This document shows, piece by piece, positions 54,853 to 64,000 of a stretch of DNA of 64,000 nt. The notes beneath the pieces were generated by a model that saw only the letters and a program-made list of their open reading frames with translations, ran no database searches and was not told the origin of the DNA. How positions within the stretch are numbered: position 1 is the stretch's first letter; each line of letters starts with the position of its first letter. The translations under genes were made by a program, and so were the position numbers. The stretch comes from Microglena sp. YARC (lineage: Eukaryota; Chlorophyta; Chlorophyceae; Chlamydomonadales; Chlamydomonadaceae). The DNA lies in contig CM039464.1 in NCBI GenBank assembly GCA_022414725.1, positions 19,211,556 through 19,275,555 of the forward strand, in the 5' to 3' direction.

Positions 54853-56230
54853 CTGCGGGGGTGGGATGGAAGTGGAAAGGTCGGTCCAGCAGCCAGCCAA
54901 GCCAGGATTAACTGAGGGGCGAAATATTACAGGGTGAATCCTGGCTTATCATGGTTAACGGGACCCAGCGCAAAACAAGCTCGGGCGCAGTGTACAACCA
55001 GAGGTGGGCAGCGTGGGCAGCGTCAGCCATAAGGCGAGGCGAGGGGAATCCAGAACCGTGTGTGCGTACTCAGGGGTGTGGTGCAGTAGTTTGTAACCAT
55101 GTTCTCTCTGCCAGCAGACGATAAGCAGCCCAAAGGCTGATAGACGATGTAGTCAGCCCAAACACGACCAGAATGCGAGGGGTGGGGTAGTGAACAGGCA
55201 CGTGCTTCGAGCACGGGGCGCTTGTAGATTGTGTGGTATGGTATGGTTGATAGGAAGGGTTCGGTGAGGAGGTGGTGATGTGCTTCTTGCGCTTGCAATT
55301 GGTGGGATCTGGAATGAGGATGGGGTGGAGAGATAGGGGGGGGCAGGAGGTGGGAGGTGAGAAATCCTACAGTTGGCTTGCGGCTAAGACGTGAGGCAGG
55401 CGCCCTAATCGTCATGTAATCCATAAAAAGACCTAGGATAGACAGCGCGCGGATTAAGCCGAGGGGCAACTCAGAGCAAGGGGGTATCCTCCTCATCGCT
55501 CAGTTGGTGCAGGACATTGAGGGAGTATGCAAAAATGGTGCGAGGGCGGCGTATAAGACTCGAACTCCGCTGGTGGAGTCATGTCGGTATGGCGTGAGGG
55601 AAAACATGTGACACGTCCGATCTTGCCCCGTGGGTATCGCACGGGGGAAGAACTGTATTCTGCAGACGGCTGAAACCTTCAGGCGCATAGAAGCATGCAA
55701 CAATGCCGATTCCAATTCGATCAGACTCGACGCGATATTCAAGGACAGCCCTCATGCCGGTCGTGATGGCTTACGGACGCAATGCCGTCTATGGGAAGCT
55801 TACCTGTTCCTCTGAGCAGGGGTAGTAAGCTTCGTAGTCTCCCATGGCTGCTGCCTGTAAAAGCGAGCTGGCAGGGCAGTTCACGCTATCACGGTCGAAA
55901 TTGGAAAACAAACAACCATATGCACGTGTGACTTCATGCGGCTTGCTGTATAGTGTACTGCTAACTCGCCTAGTAACCGGCAAGCGGAGCGCGAGAATCC
56001 AGTGAACCCCACGGGTTGCGGTACACGCTAGCGCTGGCTCGAAGGTGTACTACACGTGGAAAAAACGTACCCCACGTGGATCTGAGGCACGGGACCTTGA
56101 ACCCTAGGTCCCGCGCCTTAAATCTGTAACCTGAGAAACGCTGAACACAAAGCCCCTCATAACTTTATCCTCGCTGCACCATCCCCCTTCTCATTAACAA
56201 CGCTCGATAGAGCTCGAACTTAGGCACTAT
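54853..56230. other. Upstream region of AMT copy 2, no gene recognised
   Basis: Should hold the transporter's first exon and promoter on the minus strand, but no convincing start exon was found. At about 56083-56108 the minus strand has a T-arm-like hairpin GGGACC..GGTCCC with 'gggttcaa', resembling the 3' half of a tRNA. Confidence 0.45.
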
Positions 56231-57033
56231 GGGCGTGTTTCCAGTGGACCAACAGTTCAACTGTGTAAAGTAGACCACTCAACCCTACAGTTCAAGTTTG
56301 AGTGCTGAGCTGGGCCCTAAAACCTCAAGAAGTGCCTTGTCATCACGGCTGCCCCTCGAGCGCGGTCTGGTCTCCTGCCCCCGCCTGCCCCCCTCGCTGC
56401 AAGTGCATGCAGCTTGCTCGAAGTTTCCTCAAATCACCGCATCCACCGCTTACCACAGCCAGTGTATTATTTCGCTGCGCTCTTCACTTCCATCTGTTCT
56501 CTTGCTCCTCCTGCCGCTGCCGCTTCTGCATCTGCTCCGTCCGGTCGAATGGATCGGGTGGTCACATTGAAATTTCGGTCGAATCTGTGGCTCTCGCTAT
56601 CATCAGTCGAACTGGTTAATTCCCGCCTTTCTTTCATGTCTTCGCCCATCCAACTTGAAATTGGCTCCCAATTACTCGCAACTCGGGGCGTGTTGACAGA
56701 TCTCGGGGAGAATCTGCGAAGATGCTCACTGCTGTTTCACTTTTGTGATTTTGTCCAACGCCCTCCCTCGAAATTGTCCACCGCCCTCCCCCAAAATAGT
56801 TGAACTGTTGAGCAATCCCGAACAGGGGGGGGGGGGGGGGGGGGTGTTCGGGATTGCTCAACAGTTGAACTGTTGAGGGGGGAGGGGCGACGGACAAACC
56901 CTGACGTGGCTGCCCACCTGGCGTGCCACATCGGCGAAAAGTTTGAACTGTTGAAGTTGAACTGTGCCACTGGAAACACTCGTGCCACGCTGGCGCCCAC
57001 AGTTGAACTATTTGGTCCACTGGAAACACGCCC
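56231..57033. mobile_element. PIF/Harbinger-like non-autonomous element, copy 2
   Basis: Same element as 9805-10609. Left inverted repeat 56231-56265, right inverted repeat about 56998-57033, with flanks ..CTAT and TATG.. giving a possible TAT target duplication. There is no transposase. It sits upstream of the ammonium transporter. Confidence 0.6.
56803..56866. repeat. 22-bp perfect hairpin with a G20 loop
   Basis: The left arm 56803-56824 and right arm 56845-56866 are perfect reverse complements, separated by exactly 20 G residues. The same structure is at 10379-10442 in copy 1, also with 20 G, but with one extra base in the right arm. Confidence 0.85.
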
Positions 57034-57638
57034 TATGTGGGGACTCGCTTTTTTGGGGGGGGGGGGGGGGAGGTGGGGGGGCGTGATAGATGCTACCTGG
57101 CTGGGCCTGCGAGGGCTGTTTCCTTTCCGGGACAGGTTGGCCCTGTGATTTATTATGTCTGACTACAGATCTATGCCGAGGAATCGCAATCTAAATTCAT
57201 CTTCGCATTCTGAAGATGATGGATAAGGGGGAAAGGATGTTGAGAAGCTTCTATGGGGGGTGAGGGTGGGAGTGGGGTAACTACACGGCTGCATGGGTGG
57301 GTGTGGAGCACTGCCATGGCTGTATGAGTGGGTGTAGAGCAGTAGAGCACTGCCTTGGGGTATGGGTGAGTAAGTATGGCACTAGCGCACGACGGCATCT
57401 TTCCCGAGTATATAGAAAATTCCGAAAAATGCAAAAGAAGGGTAGGTAAATTCCGCGACTGTCTAGCGATGGCCCGGGCTATTTGTTTTGTGGGCGTTCT
57501 GTCGTCTTTCTCTCAAATGATCATGCAGTACCAACAATTCGCCTAAGATTTGGGAGCTGACGCGATTCGCCTTTTAGTCTCATACGCAAAGCGTGTGTCG
57601 ATAAGAAAAAATAGTAGTCGTCGGCAGGCCCAGTACAA

Positions 57639-57925
57639 CGTTTACCCCCCCAGGGTATTTAATAACTACCTTGGGGGGGGTAGACTTCCAGCCGCGAATC
57701 GCCCTACGCTGAAGTGTTAACCTGACTCCGATTAGTAAAACTGTCGTGCGTCGTTTACCCCCCCCAACGTCCACAGTATGGACCTTGCCCCCCCCCTAGA
57801 ATTCCAGCCGCGAATCGCCCTACGCTGAAGTGTGAACCTGACTCCGATTAGTAAAACTGTCGTGCGTCGTTTACCCCCCCAAGGATGACAGTATCATCCT
57901 TGCCCCCCCTAGAATTCCAGCCGAC
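57639..57925. repeat. Tandem hairpin array (8-5-8 palindromes), copy 2
   Basis: Duplicate of 11219-11505 with the same three dyads and only homopolymer-length differences in the flanking C and G runs. Confidence 0.75.
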
Positions 57926-58041
57926 CAGTAGAGGAAGTCGAGAGGAAGTCAAGAGGAAGTCAAGAGGAAATCAGGACAGGCGCTTCTTCATCCATTCCGT
58001 GTCCGCTAGCGACTTTTTGTCAGTATCTCTCATCCTTCGAG

Positions 58042-58764
58042 ATGCCTCCCAAAAGCATCCGAATTCGTCCTGGTTGTCTTTCACTCAGTTGCAACAAGAA
58101 ATCCAGGAATGGTATGACATGCTCTACTAGATGCGGTGAGGCCGTAACATCCTTCGTTGGTGACGATCCTGTTAGGACGGCTCTCATTTCTGCGTATCAG
58201 CAGGAGCTTAATGACTGGAATGATACCAATTCGCGGGCTGAGACGACGAAGACGCGATCTTCCATATTTAACATATGGAGGACTGATGAAGCAGCCATCA
58301 AAGTCCAGAATAATCTGGATAAGCAGCTCGCTCTCGTGCAAGCTGAAGCGGAGACATCTGGTAAGCTGCATGATTCGCTTGAGAAGGCGAGGACAATCGC
58401 GAAGAGGATCCGCGAAGAAAAGTTGGAGATCAGGGGGATGGATACAAGTGAGGGTCAAATTCAGCCAAGAGGATGATGATGCTCTTCATGCGAAAGCTTT
58501 CGCATCTGCACCCCCAGAGATGTCGAGCCTCGAGGATGACGACGAGTATGGTTATGAGTCAGCGCAGAAGAGGTGTGTGTGTTGGTGAAATAATTTATAT
58601 AGTACTGACTTTACACTCCGCTGTCCGATCTGATGTCCGCCCTTCTCACTCTCTTGTATTGCAGGTGCCATCGCGGAGAAGGCACTCAAGAAATGGATGA
58701 AGCGGATGCGGGGTACATGAACGAGCTAGACAATGCTATGGATGCAGTCGGCTTAGATGGATAG
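58042..58764 (+). CDS. Unknown small coiled-coil/acidic protein, copy 2
   Basis: Duplicate of 11627-12290. Here the frame from the ATG runs through the coiled-coil region to about 58455, where an extra G shifts it before the acidic segment. The intron is about 58573-58664. The last exon reads to a TAG at 58762-58764, giving a cleaner C-terminus than copy 1. No domain is recognised. The compact neighbours on the opposite strand (58790-59325) suggest a small cluster, possibly from a mobile or viral element; that is inference. Confidence 0.5.
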
Positions 58765-58789
58765 ATAGCGTAAAGAGATATCGTTACAT

Positions 58790-59082
58790 CATGACTTTGC
58801 CTATTCCCTGTGCTACTCTCCCTATCCGCTAGCTTTAGACAGGATTTTCTCTGCTTCCGGTGAGAAGCCATGTAACGCACTTCCTACTGATCGTATCCCA
58901 TCCGCCACGGCACTTTGCCCGAGAATGTCTGCTATCCCCGCTGCTACGTTAGAGACCGGTATAGAGAACTGTCCCACCTTCCGAGCTACACCTCCACCGA
59001 AATCTGCTACCTTCCTAACCACATTCCCGAAAGTGCCTACAGCCTTACCAACGCCAGATTTGAGAGTATTAAAGAATCCCAT
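58790..59082 (-). CDS. 99-residue glycine-rich amphipathic protein, copy 2
   Basis: Duplicate of 12368-12667. The first ~86 residues are identical. One missing C near 58828 shifts the last dozen codons, probably a consensus error. Confidence 0.5.
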
Positions 59083-59325
59083 TAATATACTCTTTGATAT
59101 TATTTGATGGAAAGTAAAAGCAATTTCTGGTCTATGGATTTCAAAAATTGATAAAATAAAAATTCATAGGATCAGTATCAGATTCATAATCTATTCTGAG
59201 AGTGATGCTCCAGTCGTAGGGAAAAGGCCTATAGAGTCTTTATGTTCATCTTTTAATGCTCAAACTCAATTCTGACACATGTGAGGCGCTTGTATAGAAA
59301 GAAAAGTCGTCTGCTGTATTCTGAT

Positions 59326-59649
59326 TATCAGCATGTATAGCGGTGCTCTCACGCGCTTTATGACTTGGTGACTACTTATGTACTCCCTTAGAACTATCGG
59401 CTCTCCTGAGCCAGCTTCCCGTGGGACTGAGTCATCTTGAGATGACTCAGTGGCAGCTTCCTGTCACCTACGTCTCCGGTCTGATCTGTACCCTGTTAGG
59501 TTCCTGTCTACCGCCTCCTTTCACCACAGGTGCCCCTTTATGGGTCTCCTGTGTCTGTAACGTTATCCTTGTCTCCGTGTATAGATTGGTGCGTCTGTTC
59601 CGCTGCTTTAATCTACTGTCCACTCTACCGGAGTGATTTCAAGCTGATA
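59326..59649 (+). mobile_element. Copia element copy B: 5' LTR
   Basis: Same 324-base LTR as 12909-13232 within duplication copy 2, with TATCAG and CTGATA ends. Confidence 0.8.
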
Positions 59650-59699
59650 GGTTATTGGGCTCCTCATCACTACCACTGCTTTGATAATGCAACTTCCGC

Positions 59700-61845
59700 G
59701 CGAGGGCCTCCTGCCGGCTTTGTGAAACTTGCCAAACTTAATGGTGTTTCATGGGCTCGTGGGATCCGCAGTGTCATTGTGAGCAATGGATGCGACCGAA
59801 TCCTCCCAACGGGGGTGAAGGTTCCTCTAGATTGGCTAGACGACTGCGCGCCAGCGGCCTCTGCTGCCGGAGAGGAGGGTCCTTCCGCCATCAAGGAAGT
59901 AACCCCCCCCGATCAATCCTCCAACTTTACGGTTCCTTCTCTCAATGTTCGACGCCTGTCCTCTGATGTTGAGGATGTCCTGATGAAGCTGTGTTGTGTA
60001 CAGACACACAGATCATCCGTTGTGCATCAGACCCGCAGCCTCATTGCGTCCCCTTCAATTATGATGAAGACTACTCTACTACTACTGATGATGAGGAGGA
60101 CTTGAAGAGTGCTACGAGTGCTGACTTCGGTGGCGTGACTCAATCTGCTGCTGCCACTCGTGTCTTTGAGACTTCCGCTGTTTTCGCCAGTGTATGAGCC
60201 TCCTGATCAGCAGATACCTAATCGAGAGCTTTCGCCTGTGTATCAGCCTCAGCCTTCGTCGGCGCCTCCCTTTGAGCCTGTTCCCCCGGCTTACCCGGAG
60301 GTGGCTAAGCCCACTTTCTTGAAGGGCTTTGCTTCTTTTTCCTCTGCATCTGCCCCCATGGAGCGTGGCCTCCCTGGCTACCACACTCGCTCTCGCGAGG
60401 CTGCTGTTTTCCTCTGCACGCACCTCTGCTGCTGGTGCCTCCCTGGAACCCCCTCCGCCTCCGCGGTGGAGCTGCCTCCTGCCCCTGGCCCTCCTCCTAT
60501 GCTATATACGCGGTCATGCGAATCTTGGGAGCATCTGCTCACTGGCGGATCTCCTCCGACTTTGAACCTTCGGGACTACCGCCTGATCAACATGGATCGA
60601 CGGGATGGTGAGTCCTTGAACCGCTCTTTGTACGGTCGGATGGATATGCAGGCTACAATGGCAAATGTTAGTGTGAAGCTGAGGCATCGCCGAGTGATGG
60701 CTTTCTCTGAGCTTGGTACCAGGTGTCGTTCTTTTCTTGGTCCAGTCACCTCTGGGATTCTGTATCCCCCCAGATCATGGTGTTTCCTTTGGTGGTACGA
60801 GGCGTAGTGATCACGAGAAGCTTGGTTATCAGTTTGTGCGAGTGCCTGTCCCTTTGTGTCCTGTTAGCCCAGATTTCGAGCTGCTTATGAGTGTTGCGAG
60901 GTCCATTCCTGTGATTAGGAACATAGACGACCAGCGCGCTCTTGACGCTGGTCTTGCTGCGGAGTATTTCATGGACATTCGTAGGTCCTTGGCTCCTGTC
61001 CCTTCTGCGATTGGAGCTGGGTCTAATACCCTCATTCATGGGTGAGTCTCGGTTTGATCCTGCACTGTTGGGGTTCAGTGCACTGCCTCTCGAACGTCAG
61101 GAGTTCATGTGTTTAACTATGATGCTCGCGAACATGGAGGACGATATGGTCAAGGTATACCAGGACTTTGCCACCCCTCGGGATATCCTTTTGGATATCC
61201 GGAAGACGCAGTCTGATGCCCTTGCCTCTAGAGTCCCTCTCATGCGTATCGAACTTCATAATGCGCACATGGGCCCTTCTGACCGTGTCGATGATTTCTT
61301 TCGCATGGTTCGCAGTCTGTGCACTGACCTCCGCAGTGCTGGACATCCTGTCACTCAGCGCCACGCCATGGAAACCATTGTGAATGGGATCCGTTTGATC
61401 CGATTTGAATCGCTGCGGATCCAGTATGGTATGATGTTGGCTAACAGACAGACTGTAGATTACTGGTCTTGTTTGGAGGCATATCGGTCTCTCGACATTT
61501 TGAACATTGCTCTCCCCAGGTCCGACTCCAGGCATCCTGGTTGGTCCCGGACGCTCCCCAGGTTCCTGCCAATGCTGCGTTTCAGCGTGGGCAGGGATCT
61601 GGTTCTCAGGGTTCCGGTTCCAACAAAGCGGCGTCTGGATTGCACTTGGGGCCCATGCCTCAGCAAGACGACCCACTCGGAGGATCGCTGTTTCACGAAG
61701 CATCCGCACCTGCGTAAGACCAAGCCTGGTGCACCGGTTACCAATCCGGTGCCCATGGCCTTGGCCCTTCCAGGTGTGCTTACTCCCGCGGCAGCTGGCC
61801 TCCTTGCAGGCTCAGATTGATGGGTATGCTTTGGACAAGAAATAG
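59700..61845 (+). CDS. Copia-type Gag region, copy B (frameshifted)
   Basis: Duplicate of 13310-15416. Frame breaks fall at different places than in copy A (for example near 60181, 60412, 60735 and 61040), and the region 61075-61560 reads through better here. The Cys/His cluster is at about 61640-61705. As differences are mostly single-base indels, the two copies together imply a recently intact Gag. Confidence 0.7.
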
Positions 61846-61899
61846 GAGGTACGCTCTGTCCTTTTCTCTTGCACTGCGAAATTTTCAAATGTCTGCAGC

Positions 61900-63475
61900 C
61901 CGAGCCTGTCTGAGGGTGTCTGGCATGTTGATTCTGGAGCTGGGATGTCAATCACAGGTGATATGTCTTTGTTCACTGTGTTTCATGCTTCTGAGAACTG
62001 GGCCAGCAGTTAAATTTGGTGATGGTGTGGTTCAACGGTCTGTGGGTCAGGGTTCTATTGTGTTATGTAGTGATTGGTTACCAACACCAATCACTTTAAC
62101 CAATGTTCTCCTACATCCCACACTGTCCGGTGAACCTCATGTCAGTAAATGCTGTTGCCCATGCTCACAACTGCAAGATTTCTTTTGATAGTCTTAGTTG
62201 TACTGCACACAGGGCTCTTCTGTTCTGTGGTCTTTCCCTGCCTCCAGTGATGGTGTGTACAAGTTTGCATGTAGGCCTTGTCACACCCCTCGTGGCCGTT
62301 TGTATGGTGCTGAAGATTATCCAGCTTTTGCTCTTGATGTTGTGATGAGGATGGTGGAGTTGTGATCCCTACCACTCCTGAATGGTTTGGCATAGGCGGC
62401 TGGGTCACCCCTGGCTATGATGCCATGCACAACCTTGTAAGGAAGGGTTTGGTTCAGAACTTACCCCTCACTCTCCAACAGGTGCAAAGACTGTCTAAGA
62501 TCCCATGTGATGCTTGTCAGAAGGCAAAGGGAAAACGTATCCCTTTTCCTAAAGAAAGCAAAAACTAGGATCCGTGCCCCATTACAACGCCTTCACTTGG
62601 ACATCATGGGGCCATTTAATATTAGGGGCTTGCGTGGGGAGTTTTATGTTCTGTGTCTCACTGACCAATACTTCTGGCTATGCTGAGGTCTTGTGCTTGA
62701 GAACCAGGGATGAAGCTCCCTTAGCAGTTCAAACTACCATCCTCAGATGGATGACTCAGCTGCATGGATTTGTTTTCAAGTGTCTTAGGTCTGACAGGGC
62801 TAAGGAATTTATAGTGAAGTGGTTCGAGGATTGGTTAGAATCGGTTGGTGCTGTGCATGAATTGTCCATGGCTTACACTGCTCAGCAGAATGCGACTGTG
62901 GGAAACGGTACAATGGGGTCCTTCAGAACTTAGCTAGGAGCATTCACTTGGAGTCTAAGCTCCACTAAGGCGGCTCCTTCTGGCCCTATGCCTTCCTCGC
63001 CGCGTGTTTACCTAACGCAACCGGCTGCCTAATCAGGGTGACAAGACTCCTTATGAGTTGTTCTTTGGGGTTCTACCTGATGTATCGTTATTGCGCGTGT
63101 TCGGGTGCCCATGCTATGTTACCTTAGTGAATGGGAAGAAGCGCAATAAGCTTGACGAAAGGGTGTTATCTGGTAGACTGGTTGGGTATTCTCTGGTGAG
63201 TAAGGGTTATTTGTTTTGGGTTCCGAAGTTGCGCCCAGGTGGTAGAGAGTCGTGATGTGCTCTTCTATGAACAGTTTAGCTATAACTGTATCCCTGGCTC
63301 TTTCCCTATGATGGATCTCAGTATTTTTCTCGCACCCCTGCCGCTATCATCGGTAAAGGGCTATGATACTACTGACAATGTCCTGGGGCCCTTTTCCAAC
63401 CCCGATTGTTGACGCTTTACTGGTCATGGGATGTATCAGCTTGAAATCACTCCGGGTAGAGTGACAGTAGATTAA
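61900..63475 (+). CDS. Copia protease-integrase, copy B (heavily frameshifted)
   Basis: Duplicate of 15480-17031 with the same protease, pre-integrase and integrase motifs, broken by many more indels. Several lie between 62880 and 63420, where the sequence quality falls toward the window end. Reverse transcriptase is absent, as in copy A. Confidence 0.75.
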
Positions 63476-63769
63476 AGCAGCGGAACAGACGCACCAATCT
63501 ATACACGTATATCGAGAGCAAGGATAACGTTACAGCCACAGGAGACCCATAAAGGGGCACCTGTGGTGAAAGGAGGCGGTAGAACAGGAACCTAACAGGT
63601 AACAGATCAGACCGGAGACGTAGGTGACAGGAAGCTGCCACTGAGTCATCTCAAGATGACTCAGTCCCACGGGAAGCTGGCTCAGGAGAGCCGATAGTTT
63701 AAGGAGTACCATAAGTAGTCACCAAGTCATAAAAACGCGTGAGGGGAGCACCGGCTATACATGCTGATA
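63434..63769 (-). mobile_element. Inverted LTR ending copia copy B
   Basis: Counterpart of 16990-17313, inverted relative to 59326-59649, about 336 bases because of indels. The remaining 230 bases match the A-rich 3' untranslated region at 17314-17530. Confidence 0.75.
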
Positions 63770-64000
63770 CTCCACCTATGACACAGGTGACATACAATAG
63801 TTACTACTTCCACCTATGGCACTGGTGACATAGAACTATATGTAACAAATAAAAAAATAAAAAAAAAAAATCAAAGAACTCCGAAAAATAAAAATCTAAG
63901 AGAAGAAACTTCAAAAGGAAACCCGAAGGGTGTAAGGGAAGGTATGAAGCAAGGCAACAGAACAAAATTTGCCAAGTGGATATAAGAGGAAGGAGGATCA

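Larger units (their letters stand above)
52529..63990. repeat. Copy 2 of the ~11.5 kb direct duplication
   Basis: Same order and orientation as 5977-17530, offset by about 46.5 kb. Copy 2 is clean at its left end and becomes indel-rich from about 62.9 kb to the window end, the mirror image of copy 1. That is the pattern expected at a contig end. The last ten bases of the window no longer match copy 1. Confidence 0.95.

Noticed and set aside
55023..55496. 157-codon minus-strand frame upstream of the ammonium transporter
   Set aside because: Low-complexity Pro/His/Ser composition, and the frame changes between the two copies of the duplication; not convincing as the transporter's N-terminus.
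55486..55580. tRNA-like A box (gctcagttggtgcag) near a 'gactcgaactcc' B-box complement
   Set aside because: The two boxes are on opposite strands, so they do not form one pol III promoter.

Overview
The window is nuclear DNA of a eukaryote, most likely a chlorophyte or prasinophyte-type green alga. Three things point that way. The only complete conserved gene (ribosomal protein eS25, 27.4-29.8 kb, + strand) has seven short exons and a very green-lineage protein sequence. A TGTAA element, the usual green-algal poly(A) signal, lies about 110 bases past its stop. The other recognisable host genes, an RsmE-type rRNA methyltransferase (44.0-51.2 kb, +) and an AMT-type ammonium transporter (53.4-54.9 kb, -), are split by GT-AG introns. 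Assignment to a genus is not possible from this alone. Everything else is repeats and mobile elements, with long G/C homopolymers and many small indels that look like uncorrected long-read consensus.

Layout. 0-5 kb: three copies of a ~2.1-2.2 kb satellite-like unit, each made of a (CTGT)n block plus ~1.5 kb of non-coding sequence, ending at a 1000-N gap (4977-5976). 6.0-17.5 kb: first copy of an ~11.5 kb segment (RsmE/AMT repeat arrays, ammonium transporter, PIF/Harbinger-like element, hairpin array, small virus-like gene cluster, Ty1/copia element). The same segment returns at 52.5-64.0 kb, about 46.5 kb away. 17-24.2 kb: minus-strand copia-type elements (RNase H, gag-protease-unknown domain, LTR), with a LINE fragment inserted in one. 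24-26.5 kb: hAT-like and other MITEs plus dispersed repeats. 27.4-29.8 kb: eS25. 31-35.5 kb: two Helitron-like elements and copia fragments. 35.5-43 kb: dispersed and tandem repeats with a few unidentified minus-strand exons. 43.6-52.6 kb: RsmE with kilobase introns. 52.6-54.9 kb: ammonium transporter.

The most unusual observation is a recurrent architecture. In at least four separate genes the 3' end of an exon, with its 5' splice site and the first part of the intron, has been copied several times in tandem into the downstream intron. It is seen for all three visible exons of RsmE (4, 4 and 13 extra copies), for the transporter (6 units) and for two unidentified minus-strand genes. RsmE and the transporter converge, each lacks its C-terminal exon, and their two arrays are fused back to back.

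Other points of interest: a copia element whose two LTRs are inverted relative to each other; two gag-protease elements sharing an unknown ~250-residue domain; a three-copy Helitron-like family; a five-copy hAT-like MITE family; a tandem array of 8-5-8 hairpins with covarying arms beside small virus-like genes; and a 14-base frameshifting duplication shared by both transporter copies.
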